This document shows positions 37,479 to 48,399 of a stretch of 64,000 bases of DNA, in pieces. Within the stretch, counting starts at the first letter, position 1, and the number at the start of each line of letters is the position of its first letter. The stretch spans positions 197,139,126 to 197,203,125 of the forward strand of contig OZ018321.1 of assembly GCA_963969495.1 (NCBI GenBank). The letters run 5' to 3'. A model generated the notes under the pieces. That model did not search any database. It worked only from the letters and a program-made list of their open reading frames with translations, and was not told the origin of the DNA. Source of the stretch: Ceratothoa steindachneri. Lineage: Eukaryota > Arthropoda > Malacostraca > Isopoda > Cymothoidae. A program made the position numbers and the translations under genes.

Positions 37479-37523
37479 TAATAAAGTAAGATGGGATAAT
37501 ACTGAAGAAATAATATAGATATA

Positions 37524-39275
37524 CCGGGTGTCCCAGAAAAAGTTAACCATAAGTGAATTAGCCAAAAGTGTTTTATTTACCAACTATTTATCTCTCGATT
37601 CTGGAAATTTCCTTAAATTTCCTTTTATGATATTCATACTCTAATGGGTTTAGTGGAGGCTATCAAAAATATGTTTGCGCAAGGAAGTAAAATAATGAAT
37701 CGAAGCTTAGGAAGGCTAGGCCACCGTGCACTTTCAAGAGAACCTAGGGAGCCTAGGTTTCCTATGTCTCTGTTCGATTTTCCAAGCATAGCTTAGGCCA
37801 TTCTACATCGTTTTTCAGCCACGCTGTGGTATGGTCTCGTCATTATTGCTTACTAAGCAAATGAAACCGTTTCTGTGTAAAAGTTTACTTCCATAGAACC
37901 TTTTTAATGATGCAGTTAACAAAAGATCAACGCGTATTTGTAGTCACAAACTTTATTAAGACTGGCAGCATTAAACAAGTACAAGATTCATTTGAACAAC
38001 GTTTTCTAGGTCGGCACTTACCAAGCAAGCCCACACTTTGGAAAAAATTTTGCAAATACCAACATGAAGGAACATCCTTAAATCTAAATAAAGGTCATTC
38101 GGGTCGTATGAGAACCATAAGAACAACAGAAAATATCGAAAATGTTCAGATGACACTTCTTCAAAATCCCCATGTATCAGTCAAAAAGAATGGATTACAA
38201 TGGTCAAAGTCATCATTTAACGGCATTATCAAACTTGATTTGAAATGGCACCCCTGAAAGATGCATGCAAGACACCACCTTCTTGAAACTGATTTTCCTT
38301 GTAGACAATTTGTCGAATGGCCTCCCCATAAACTTGCTCGTTTCTTGGAAAACATTGTGATTGGTGACGAGGCAGCCTTTTTCATGAATGGAAAGTTAAA
38401 TAGCCATAACATTCGGCAATATGCGCCACTGAACCACCCCCTAGCATTCAAATTTGACACACGTATTTATCAGCAGAAAGTGTCTCTGTGGATCGGAATA
38501 TGCGGGAATGGCTATCTTGTCGGCCCATTGTTTGACGAGAATAACTTGAATGTTGCTGCCTACCTCAGCATGATCAACGAAAGGATCTTCCCGGAACTCC
38601 GCCAGATTTACGGCAATCAATTCAATAGACTTTGGTGGATTCAGGACGCCGCACCAGCTCATAGACAGCTTGCTGTAAGAACAAAACTAAAAGAAATGTT
38701 TTACAACCACATTGTCACGCTAAATCATGCAATTGAATGGCCCTCAAGATCCCCTGACCTAACACCGTGTGATTATTTCTTATAGGGATATCTAAAGAAT
38801 AAAGTGTATTCTACTCTACCACAAAGCATCAACCAGTTAAGAGATAGTATCATACGTGAAGTCAATAGACTTAAGAAAAATCACAAGTTAATCATAAAGT
38901 TGTTCAATCAATGCTATCAAAAGCGCAACTGTGCTTAGAAAGAAATAGAGGACATGTGCAAGGAAACGGTGCTTGGAAAATTAAAAAATGAATTTGTATT
39001 ACCCCAATGAATTGGTGTTTTTGTTAAAAATGGATTTAAATATATTTGTTAATTTTAAAGTTACATTATTTTACTTCCTTGCGCGAACATAATTTTGATA
39101 GCCTCCACTAAACCCATTAGTGTATCAATACCGTAAAAGGAAATTTAATGAAATTTCGAGAAAACTCAGATAAATAGTTGCTAAATTTGTTTTGTTTTAC
39201 AGGACTCAAAATTCTCGAATAGGTTTTGACTTATGCTAATTTAAATTACGGTTAACTTTTTCCTGTTTCACCTTG
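37524..39275 (+). mobile_element. DD41D Tc1/mariner-superfamily transposon nested in piggyBac
   Basis: Both ends are present: CCGGGTGTCCCAGAAAAAGT at 37524 and its imperfect inverse GTTAACTTTTTCCTGTTTCA...CTTG ending at 39275, each flanked by TA. The inverted repeats are long: blocks such as CTAATGGGTTTAGTGGAGGC with GCGCAAGGAAGTAAAATAATG on the left reappear inverted at about 39060-39125, giving arms of roughly 180-220 bases. Total length is 1752 bases. The transposase frame lies between the arms. The right TA target continues into a short (TA)n tract. Confidence 0.95.
37907..38938 (+). pseudogene. DD41D transposase, near-intact with two nonsense codons
   Basis: One reading frame runs from ATG 37907, interrupted only by TGA at 38255-38257 and TAG at 38783-38785. 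The N-terminal part (LTKDQRVFVVTNFIKTGSIK) is the helix-turn-helix DNA-binding region; SKPTLWKKFCKYQHEGT and GRMRTIRTTENI follow. In the second segment D1 is in IVIGDEAAF (residue 36 from 38261), D2 in WWIQDAAPAHR (residue 129) and D3 in PDLTPCDYF (residue 171). There are 41 residues between D2 and D3, so this is DD41D by direct count. After the TAG the frame continues GYLKNKVYSTLP to a stop at 38936. A one-base slip just before this stop hides a C-terminal LERNRGHVQG ending at 38991. All catalytic residues are retained. Confidence 0.93.
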
Positions 39276-39677
39276 TATATATATATATATTCGTAATATC
39301 ATAAAGAGGGATCGGAGGGAAACCACATGCAGGTCACAAGTCATGGAAATAGCTTTGGAGGATTATTTTATTTTTAAAAATATTATTAAATTCCTCTGAA
39401 AAAATATATTTTTTTTTAAATATTAAAGTTCCCAAGAATACTGCTCTATAGTTATGGGCGTGAGTGACTCCTGAATTACCAATATGTAGAGTAAGGTAAG
39501 TCAGACGCAACCGTTATTTTGCGGTGGCGTCTAAATATAGATCCTAATCAGTTATTTTGTTTTTCTGTCATTCTATAAATAGATCTGCTCTGATTTAGCC
39601 GCATTTTGCGGCAGCATCTATAAAGAGACGAATTTTATTTTAGCTGTTTCGTCTACTAGAGCTCCGCAGTAAACGGG

Positions 39678-41418
39678 TTAAAATCGAAGATGGATAATAG
39701 GGTCGAATTATCGAGAACAGCGCACCCTTCTGCCTTAGGACCCGAAGCAGTTTCCACTGTAAACTTTTCGGGCCATGTACCGTCCACACAGTCTTAGTTT
39801 CCATAAGTTCCGAACACACAAACACACCCTGAGACGCTTCAGCGTATCAGTCTTATCTTCCTCAGTCCGACTATGAAATCATTCAAGTTTTTATTATTAT
39901 TTTGCCTTATACGACTTAATGTTTATATTCGTCTTTTATTATCGTTCTTTTATCGCTGTTCTTTCACGGAATTGCATTTCTTAAGGGGAGATGAAATTCA
40001 ACGAATTCTTCTTTCTGAACAAAGCGAGGTAGAGCTTAAGAATTTAGGCCTTTGTTTGCAGTGTTGGGAAAGATACTATTATTCTAATAATATTAATATC
40101 ATTATTATTATTTTATTGTTATCATTACATTATCACAATTATTTACAACTAAGAAGACTAAAAGAATGGTAACATCTACACAGGAGGATTTTAAGAAGAT
40201 TACAAGGAGGTGGGTGGAGTTGGATGACGTATAAACATGTATAGACAGAATCGCCTCTGTATGAGTCTAAATCGGATAGCCTGCAATAAGAGTGTGCGCA
40301 ACTCTCGTCAAATGGTCAAAGATCGGAAATGAAGTCAAATGCGACTATGAATTGAAAGAAATAATGGTATCAACCTTTGGAGGAATAGGCCCAGAACTGC
40401 GTTCAGAATATATTTCATTACTAACAAAAATAAACACCAACGAGGGTATCTTTATGCAATTTCTTGCAAGAAATATGTAAAAAAGGAAATAGTAATATTA
40501 ATATAATGCACTTTTACGCTGTTATGCATAGCCGTGGTTCCTCTCAAAGCGCCCCTCTGGCTTTGAGAAGGCATGGCGACAGATGCAGATCTCTAAGGAG
40601 AAAAGAAGCTACCAAAAGAGAGAACGTCAGGAGAAATAATAATGTAATGATTATATAAAACTAATAATAACAATAATTATACAAATAATAAAAGAATCTT
40701 GTAGGAATGGACGCAACTGTTCAGAACCCCCTTTATCTGAATACAATCTTTATATGATACAATTTGTGTATAAAAAAATGAGAGATGGATTACTCTGATC
40801 GCCACGGAGAAATCAAGTTGTCGCAGAGAAAAAAAGGTTCAGATAGGAAGAGCTAACTGGTCGATGGCTCTACATAGATGCGTGGTGTTTGTTTTGTATC
40901 ATTGGATGGCCGGAGGTAGAAAGAGCGTTGTTCTTGTTGCTGTTATTATAAGTGTGTGGGTGTTTGGATGCAAGTTTAAAGAAACGTGGGTTTTGTTAGA
41001 TTTAACCCCGTGTGTTACGTTTAGGTCATGTGGGCTAGTGAGTGGGTGCAATGAAAGCAGAGGTGAGGAGTGGGGAAGGTAGGGTTGGGATAGGCATAGG
41101 AAGGGTGATGAAGGGAATATGGGTTGGGGCTACTTGAGGAATGGTAGGCACTAATGAATTTGGTAGGACCTACGGAAAGAAGAATGGGGACTGAAAAAGT
41201 GGGATGGGGATGATGGGAGACGGGGTGAAATGGTGTATGCAGATATTAAGACGAGGAGTAGAGGTAAAGGAGGTAGTGGTGGCCAGAGCCATGGTGGTGA
41301 CGATAACAGGAGAGATGGTGAAACGGAAGACAGGATTAGGAAGAGGTTATGTGTATACTGGAGTAGGGAGAAGCGGTAGTCGTGCGTTTTTGTGTTATTG
41401 TCAGGGTCTGTTTTTATA
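39678..41418. other. Unassigned DNA; ATT-rich and G/A-rich stretches
   Basis: No family recognised. An ATT-trinucleotide-like stretch lies at about 40075-40140. Bases 40900-41380 are strikingly rich in G and A on the plus strand, including GGGATGGGGATGATGGGAGA, which generates Gly/Arg/Val-rich frames. The 99-aa frame at 39873-40172 starts with a hydrophobic segment (FKFLLLFCLIRLNVYIRLLL) but overlaps the simple sequence; I do not call it a gene. Confidence 0.4.
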
Positions 41419-43067
41419 CATCTCCTAAAATTTGAAATTTAATAAAATCAAGAACATTTTGTGATCAAAGTGAGAATTTCAGAGGTTGTTGTTAATAGTT
41501 GTAAGTTCTTTTTTCTAAAATGGATAATTGATCCATTTATTATTTTAGAAGTTATGCTAGTTTTAGTAAATCAGTCACCTTTTGCGAGAAACGGAAAACG
41601 TAAAAAGTTTTATTTTAAAAAAAATGATTTTGGTAATGCTGAATTCTAAGCCAAATTTTCTTGAAAATTTTGAACTAACAAATTTACTAGCAGCATAGTC
41701 ATTCGTAGACTAAAAAAAGAGAAAATATTTCTAGAAAAACTCATTTTAAGAAATTTTTCCAATTGAAACCATCGGATCTCCTGGAAATGATTGGACGAAA
41801 AAAAAAATGTTGAAACATTCTTCAGATGCAACTGTTCAGAGGTTTTAGAACAAAGGCGGATGAGACGTGACGGAGTTCAAGCCATACCATCGCGACGAGT
41901 GCTACGCAAACAAATTAAAAAATTTCGTGACCCCTGTAGTGTACAAGATGGACGAAAAGGGGGTGTTGGCAAAAAAACCGTAGAACAAAATAAAATTGAA
42001 GAGTTACGTCAAAACGTCGAACGGTCGCCGCAGAAATCATTGAAAAGTAGATAAGAACAAATGGAATTGTCAAAAAAGTGCAACATACAATGTAATGACG
42101 AAAAAACTGAAACTTCAGCTATACAAGATTCAGGTTGTGCAAAAATTAGAAGACAAAGATTTCGCGAAATCGTTGTATGACGAAGCGTACTTTCATCCAA
42201 CGCATACAATAATAAGCAGAACAACAGAATATGCTCGGATCACAACCTAGAAGCTTTACACCAGAAAGAGCTGCCTCCTTCCAAAACAACTCTATGGTGT
42301 GCGATAACACCTAAGAAGATCATGCGGCCATATTTTAAAGAGAATGAAAATGGAAATTCAGTAATGGGGAATGGCGAAAGATACATGCTTGAAGAATACT
42401 TTTTACCGAACTTTCAAATGCGATGAAATAGACGACAACTGTTTTTTTCCAACAAGATGGTGCAACATTACATATATCGGATAAAACAAAGCAGTTGTTA
42501 AAACGAAACTTAGAAGAAAAAATCATTTCTCGAAACCTTGAATTTAAGTGCCCTCCAAGATCACCCGATCTAACACATTTAGTTTTTTATGGGGATATTT
42601 AAAAGATCGTGTTCACCGTAATAATCCTAGAAGTATTCAACAACTACTAAATAAAATCGTTGAAGAAATCAATAACATCGATGAAGAAGTTTTGAAAAAA
42701 ATAATGTTAACAACTTTGTCACGAGTAAATGAATGTTATGAGAAGAATAGTGAGCAATTTGAAAAGAAGAATCTTCAAATAAATTAAGTTATTATGTTAA
42801 CTATGCCAATAGATTATGTCTTGGTTTTTTGATAAGTTTAAGCAAATAAAATTGGTTTTAATAGTCAATAAATATCTGAAAGTTCAGCGAAAATTTGTTA
42901 AAAATCAATGCTTCACCAAAACTGGCATAACTTCTACAAAGATGAATGAATCACCTAGTCATTTTAAGATCAAACACATACTACAATTAACAACAACTTC
43001 TGAAGGGTTTATTATGTATGATCACAAAATTATTCTTGATTTTATTAAACTTCAAATGTAGGACATG
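41419..43067 (+). mobile_element. DD41D-type mariner-like element copy B, both ends present
   Basis: Ends are CATCTCCTAAAATTTGAAAT at 41419 and, in reverse complement, CATGTCCTACATTTGAAGTT (ending 43067), both next to TA. Internal terminal-repeat similarity includes TTTAATAAAATCAAGAA and TTTTGTGATCA with AGAGGTTGTTGTTAAT. The length is 1649 bases. It is a different lineage from the element nested in piggyBac, whose ends begin CCGGGTGTCCCAG, although the transposases share the DD41D-type layout. A deleted relative lies at about 7996-9010. Confidence 0.93.
41791..42787 (+). pseudogene. DD41D-type transposase, degenerate
   Basis: Blocks in shifting frames: AIPSRRVLRKQIKKF and VERSPQKSLKSR (41791-42054, DNA-binding region), LKLQLYKIQVVQKLEDKDFA (about 42100-42160), SLYDEAYFHP with D1 (about 42180), EALHQKELPPSKTTLWCAIT then PKKIMRPYFKENENGNSVMG (42240-42370), FFQQDGATLHISDKTKQLLK with D2 (about 42450), PPRSPDLT (42560) and LWGYLKDRVHRNNPRSIQQL to a stop at 42785. 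The D2 to D3 spacing fits 41 residues, but the D3 site itself is scrambled: after PDLT the frame slips and no aspartate remains at the PCD position. At least four frameshifts or stops. Non-functional. Confidence 0.88.
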
Positions 43068-44560
43068 TAAAACAGCACCATGTATTAAGGCGAACACCAT
43101 CTCTGGAAAGACGATTTGCCCTAATCCGTTCGGTGCATGGCGCAGATTAATTAATTTGGCGTATAATTCCCCACCCCCATACATCTCTTTTGTCACCGGG
43201 GAGACCACGGTGGCCTGTTGTGCCTTGAGATAGCTGTGAGGTGCTTGATGGTGTATGGGCATAAGTATCGGTGTGGTGGGTTAAGTGGCCTCGGAATTGT
43301 CCACAAGTGCGGTTTATGTTCTTCTCATTGGGAGGGGGAGGGAGTGCCGTTGGAGGTAGTGGTGGTTTATAGGTAAAATATTTGGTACATTTTGAAGAGG
43401 AAAAAAGAAAAATAGGGAGGAAAATTAGCTAAATAACTTCTACATTGAAAGAAGTTGTTTTATTTTTTCAGAGCTTCTTCAGATCAATTTTTCAATCTGT
43501 AGTTGAAAATGATAGTTAGAGTAGTAGCTTAAATCAAGTGAGAGGTCAAACAGGGAGTATGAAGTTTGTGTGTTGATGCTTGACTTAGGCTGAATTTTGT
43601 TTGGACGTTTAAATTGGACATAAAAACCGCATTCTTGTAAATAAGTTTGGGTTGAAAAAAATCTTCACTTATCTTGCTCCAGATGCTTTAGTAATACGTT
43701 ATCGAGACCTGGTTTGAATTTCTGGCGCAAATAAGGGAAAAAGTAAGGGGAAAGATAAAAAAAGTGAGGATCGAAAACGGGACGTGGAATTATTGAATTT
43801 TCGCCCCAATTAAATTGAGCTTTATACTAGCTCTTTTTTTGTCACCTGAGCCAGAGTGGAATTAAAGGTGGAAAGGCATTCCCTAAATTCTTTTGCGATA
43901 GGGTCTCCCATGGACACCTTTGTATTGATTGATGCACGAAAAGACGGATTCGGCATGATAGTTATTGATCAGCAACTTCAAGCTAAAGTTTGCTAAGGTA
44001 TTAACAACTGAACAGGGTGGTCTGTTAACGGTGCACATGACCAGTCGAGATGGAGAAAGAAAAAACTTAGATTAAATGTAGTAATTTATTCGTTTTGAGA
44101 TAACTTGTATTCAGTTTTACCGAAATTTATATTCATTGATGTCATAGTAACTGCTCCATTCACGCTTGAACTTTTGTATAATTGATTAGAGGAATTTAAA
44201 TTATTTGTGTCCTTAGTCCTCTGCCTGCGTATCATCTAATCACTCATGATTTTTCTTATATTTAGCCAATTTCTGTTTTCACTTTGCTTTCTCTAATCGT
44301 TTATCCATTTGTTTTATTCGTTTTTAAATTCCATTCCTAAAAAATATTCCTTACACTTGTATGATTATGAATTTTTTTTTTTCCGCTGGAAGTTTTTGTT
44401 TGTCAAATGATAATATTGGAATAAATCGACTAAACTGAATTGGAAAATGACATTATTTTTTTTTATCCTGTCGAAGTCGTAAGCCATAGATCTTGGTAGT
44501 TAATTCGGAAAGTTCAAAATTCCTCGTGAGATCTTTAAGTTTCGCAGAGTTGAGGGGTGT
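43068..44560. other. Unassigned DNA
   Basis: No family recognised. The 43080-43260 stretch is GC-richer, with small frames on both strands that have no motif. A G-rich stretch (GGGAGGGGGAGGGAG) lies near 43330. Confidence 0.4.
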
Positions 44561-45525
44561 CGTAGAATGACCCAGAAACATACGTCACTTCTATTCAATA
44601 TTGTGGCCCCTCAAGGTCAAACGGGTGACCTTGACTCAACTCTGGTCACGACCGAGATGGGGGATAGAAGAATGGGGAGGGGGTGGGACAAGGGATGGAT
44701 TTAAATTCAAGAGAGTGAGTGCAGTTGGCCGATATTATCTAATGAAAGCTCCGACTATGATAGTTATGAAAAGGAGGTACAAAAATAAAGATTAATATAT
44801 ACACATTTATACACAATAAATATATTAAATGAAAAATAGCAATAGATACTCTATGTATAGAAGAACGGAAGTTATCAGAGCTACTCAGAGTGGGATCTAC
44901 GGAAGAAGGGAGGGTCGAGAACCGATACGAGGCTCTGTACAACCACACACAGGGATGGCTGGCCGGATAGCCAAAGATGATTTGTCTCAGGCTGGCTTGG
45001 GTTCGAGGCTTTAAGAGATGAAACGGGGGCTCAGATGGTTATTCAAGACGCTTTAACCACGGGGAGTTTAACTTCTAGTAGTAACACTAACTGGACAGAG
45101 TATTCGTGCCAAACAAAATGTAACGTAACGAAACTTCGGCTCGTCGAGAACGGGGATCGCGATCAAGAATGACGTGTTTGGTTGTAAAAGTATGGCATAT
45201 ACTCTCGATGCCCTATTGGGATCAACAATATATAGGGCCAGCCGGAAGCGTTACTGCTTCCGACAAGCGGTTTGGGGGCATGGAGGAATTTCTCCACAAA
45301 CCAACACGGCGCTTGAGGGATGGGCAGTATTCTCGCAGGATTACTTGATAATACCTTAGGACAGAAGCGCGTGTTTGAGATTGCAATCCCTCACTTATCA
45401 CGGAAAGCAGTTCGATATTCTGACTGTTCACACGGTCTTTGCTCCCGGTCTTTGCTCACGTGGATTAATCTCGAGTGGCTTCGACGGGCCACATGGCAGC
45501 AAAGAGCCTATATTCTTGACACTCA
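44560..45525 (-). repeat. 3' LTR of gypsy element
   Basis: It shares ACGTCACTTCTA, CAATATTGTGG, GATACGAGGCTCTGTACAAC with CACACACAGGGAT, and CAGATGGTTATTCAAG with the right repeat at 49670-50485. About 160 extra bases near 44640-44810 are absent from the other LTR. The inner boundary near 45525 is where similarity to the right LTR stops; exact ends are uncertain. Confidence 0.85.
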
Positions 45526-46029
45526 TCCATTCGCAAGATGTTACTTTAAAAAAAGTGACATCTGATAACCGCTGGACGGATATTAAATGTGTCAAATTTT
45601 CCCTACGTATTTGGGGGGGGGCGAAAATTAAGGGATACCTGACCTTGAACGGATCACGCTTTGGGGGCTCGGACATATTTACGTACAAAGAGTACCAGGA
45701 ACACATGGAAAAACTCAATCAACAAGAAAACAAGGACTAACATTAGTTCAAACGGGGGTCGATCACCTAAGGACAATAACGACCTAGAGCTACACACAAA
45801 AACAAATAAATAAATAACTCACAAAATGATTAAAAAAACACAATACAAAAAATACAAAAGGGAAATATAAAATACAGGGGTTTACCAGATCGTCCTTGAT
45901 TTGTAGACAGAGAGACCTATTTTCAGAATATATACAGTTTAAACAAGCGTAATAAACTTAAACATAACAGTTACAATTTATCCTAGATTAGTTTGGTTAT
46001 GCTTTAAGGGGCTCCTACTCAAGCTATCC

Positions 46030-46640
46030 GCAATACAATTCTCGGAACTATATAATTGATTTTAAATTGATACTCGTAGAGGTATAAACTCCAGCGCATA
46101 AGGCGACAAGTGTTGCTTTTTACATTTCGTAAATGTGCCAGGGGCTTGTGATCAGTCTATTCCAGGAAATATTTACCTAATAACTGCATTCTAAACTTCT
46201 ATATGGCCCATATAATGGCCAAAGCCTCCTTTTCAATGACTGAATAATTTTTCTCGCGCGGGAGAAGCTTACGGCTAGCGTATACGACTGGGTAACTATC
46301 GCCATCATCGCTATACTGTAGTAAAATGCAACCTAACCCTTGATTGCTTGCATTGGTTCTGATACCAAGAGTCTTGTTCGGCTTAAGGAGCTGGAAACTA
46401 ATTTTCCCTTTAGCTGTTCAAAGTGGGAGAGAGCTAATGGCGACCAGACAAGGTGCCGGGAACTTTTTTTCAGCAAGTCACACAAAGGGGCCGAGAAAGA
46501 AGCGAAATGGGGGACGAGGCAGCGGTAGTAAAGCAGATCCCACGACCCATCTCAGCTACTTCTTATTAGATGGACGGGGAAGGGGGGCATTTATACAATG
46601 GCCTGGATTTTGTCCTCCTCGGTGTTTAAATGGTTGTTCC
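46030..46640 (-). pseudogene. Gypsy RNase H domain remnant
   Basis: On the minus strand broken frames read GCILLQYSDDGDSYPVVYAS and RKLLPREKNYSVIEKEALAI (about 46225-46330), then MQLLGKYFLE, TDHKPLAHL and CRLMRWSLYLYEYQFKINYI (about 46060-46190). These match the gypsy RNase H blocks: SRxLxxxExNYSxxExExLA, the TDHxPL catalytic region and the RWxLxLxxYxFxIxY end. The domain would digest the RNA strand of RNA/DNA hybrids. A stop follows the end of this domain and no further pol domain appears. Confidence 0.85.
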
Positions 46641-46707
46641 CAATTTGAAAACCGAGGTAGTCAATCATACTAGAAGCAAAACGGCACTTGCTCTGGCCGA
46701 TTGTGAG

Positions 46708-47501
46708 TCAGTGCTTGCGCAGGTGACGCAGCAGGGCCTGGAGGGCGATCGTGTGATGGTCCCACTCGCAAGTCGCAATGAAAATGTTATCGAAATAAAA
46801 AGGTACGTTCGCCAACCCGTCTAATATTCTTCGCATCAAGCGATTGTAATTACTACAAGCCGTCACCACCCGAAAGGTAGCCTGCGGAACTGCATTAAGA
46901 CTTCCTGAAGAGAAAGCAGTGCCTCTCTTTACACCTTCTCTAAGGGGAATTTGATAATAACTCTTACATAGATCCATTTCATTAATGTATTTAGCCTCTT
47001 CAAAGAGATTGAGGTTTCGCTCGATCATGCGAATAGTTTTAGCATCAAACCACGTCATCGAATTAAGTTTCCGAAAATCGACGCACAGCATATAGGACCC
47101 GTCTAACTTCTTTACCAAAACAGTAGAGAAGCATTAATTATATTGTGAGGGTTTAAATTTATCAATTTAGTAACTTCTGCGCTGAAGACCTATTTAAAGT
47201 GGATGGGAACGGGATGAGGCTTAGAACGAATAGGATCCAGGTTAGTTAAAATAATATCATGCTCGAACTGAGCGGCACACCCGGGAATCTCGGATATCAC
47301 GTCTCCAAAGTGACTCAATAACTGCTGCAGCTGACTCTTCGACTCAGGGGACAGCTGGGCGTTAACGTCTAAGTCAGATGACTGGGTTTGGAAACCTGGG
47401 CACGGTGGGAAAGAGGTACTCCTTATTCTGTCAATGCAAGCCACTTGCACCACACTTAGCGAATCTAGGGGGTGAATGGAGCCGATCCAGTCGATTGCCA
47501 C
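46708..47501 (-). pseudogene. Gypsy reverse transcriptase remnant
   Basis: The N-terminal RT part (47190-47501) shows LSHFGDVISEIPGCAAQFEH and PIRSKPHPVP, the usual leader to RT. The core (46708-47118) shows KLDGSYMLCVDFRKLN, AKYINEMDLCKSYYQIPL (first catalytic aspartate) and FYFDNIFIAT. The last is the YxDD box with the second D changed to N. Between the two parts there is a stop and frame change near 47120-47190. The N-terminal end is fused directly to integrase-like residues (VAIDWIGSIHP), implying the integrase core was deleted. Inactive. Confidence 0.92.
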
Positions 47502-47771
47502 ACAGGCACAGGGTTTAGGTGTTATGGTTCCCTTTTGCAGCGGAGCGGGTCTGACGCGTCATTTTTTGGTTGTCCTCTCATGCACATCACACGAACGGCA
47601 ATAATTAAGGATGTCATCTGCCGCAACAGGCCAATGAAAATACTTAAAAATTCTCTGAGACGTTTTGGTATGGCTGAAATGGGCAAAGAAACGACTATCA
47701 TGGGCCATCTTTAATATGAGGGGGACCTGCGAATGAGGGATGCATAAAGGCTCGGAACTCTTTCTTTCCAA
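47502..47771 (-). pseudogene. Gypsy integrase zinc finger and truncated core
   Basis: The minus-strand frame from 47771 contains MAHDSRFFAHFSHTKTSQRI, FKYFHWP and YCRSCDVHER: the HHCC zinc-binding domain (H, H, CxxC) with the conserved YFHWP-like motif. It is followed across a stop by CVAIDWIGSIHP, resembling the start of the catalytic core with its first aspartate. The rest of the D,D(35)E core is absent. The domain lies between protease and RT rather than after RNase H. Confidence 0.85.
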
Positions 47772-48149
47772 GCAGGAGAGGTACAGGAGGTCGTTCTTAA
47801 CGGCGTAGGAAACGACCTTATTCCCTAGAGTGGACTCCTGAATCTTATTCTGAGCTTTGTTTTTAAAGGAGTATGAGTTAATTGCAGTCCTTAGCCTCTT
47901 GAGCGAATTTATTTTTCAAAAGGTCGCTAAACTCGGAGTCGCAGGGGGATTCGAGGGGATCGGGCACCGTCCTTTTTAGATTGGGAACGCGTGAGGTTGG
48001 GTTGAACCACAGGGGTGGAAGTGACCTATGAGTACTGTCCTACCAAAACACCGCAGAGCTTAATTAGAGCTGCTAGTCTTTCAGCCAAGCCAGTATAACA
48101 TGGGCATTACATAAAGCAATACACGATGAGAAATCGATTTGCACGCCCA

Positions 48150-48320
48150 AGGTAGTAATGTACTACCGTAAACTTATCATGGTTCAGAGCGATCAGAGAG
48201 TGTATCTCGTCCGACACCATAATACATGTTTACCCTGTATCCCGAACAAGGGTGAAAACCCGACGGCCGTTTAATAATCCGCTCTCAAACTTCAAGCTTC
48301 CTGGGAACCTTATCTCGAAC
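48150..48320 (-). pseudogene. Gypsy aspartic protease remnant
   Basis: RRVFTLVRDTG, a stop, then TCIMVSDEI in one frame at about 48200-48300 match the LRDTGCTxxxV active-site block of retroelement proteases (D-T-G). It sits between the gag zinc knuckle and the integrase finger. The stop lies immediately after DTG. Confidence 0.7.
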
Positions 48321-48399
48321 AAAAAGTTCACCTGATGGCAAGCAGCAGGAGGAGCAAACGGAGAGGGAGGCGGTTTAACTTGCGACGGTTGTGGCGCGG

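Larger units (their letters stand above)
35379..39677 (+). mobile_element. piggyBac-family transposon containing a nested DD41D element
   Basis: The left end reads CCCATTAACTGCATTGCG (35379) and the right end, in reverse complement, CCCGTTTACTGCGG (ending 39677). The right end is followed by TTAA at 39678-39681, the piggyBac target; the left flank reads GCAA, a probable mutated TTAA. Both ends carry internal repeats built around TTTTGCGG and CTATAAATAGACG-like palindromes (35390-35510 and 39505-39640). A transposase with piggyBac motifs lies inside. A 1752-base mariner-like element at 37524-39275 was inserted later. Removing it leaves about 2.5 kb, a usual piggyBac length. Confidence 0.9.

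Noticed and set aside
41204..41428. Gly/Val-rich frame in G/A-rich DNA
   Set aside because: Driven by strand-biased simple sequence next to a transposon end.
45174..45740. Frames of 61-121 aa on both strands
   Set aside because: They lie in or next to the gypsy LTR and have no motif; the LTR and its decayed leader explain them.
46340..46673. 109-aa plus-strand frame
   Set aside because: It is opposite the gypsy RNase H and RT region and has no motif of its own.
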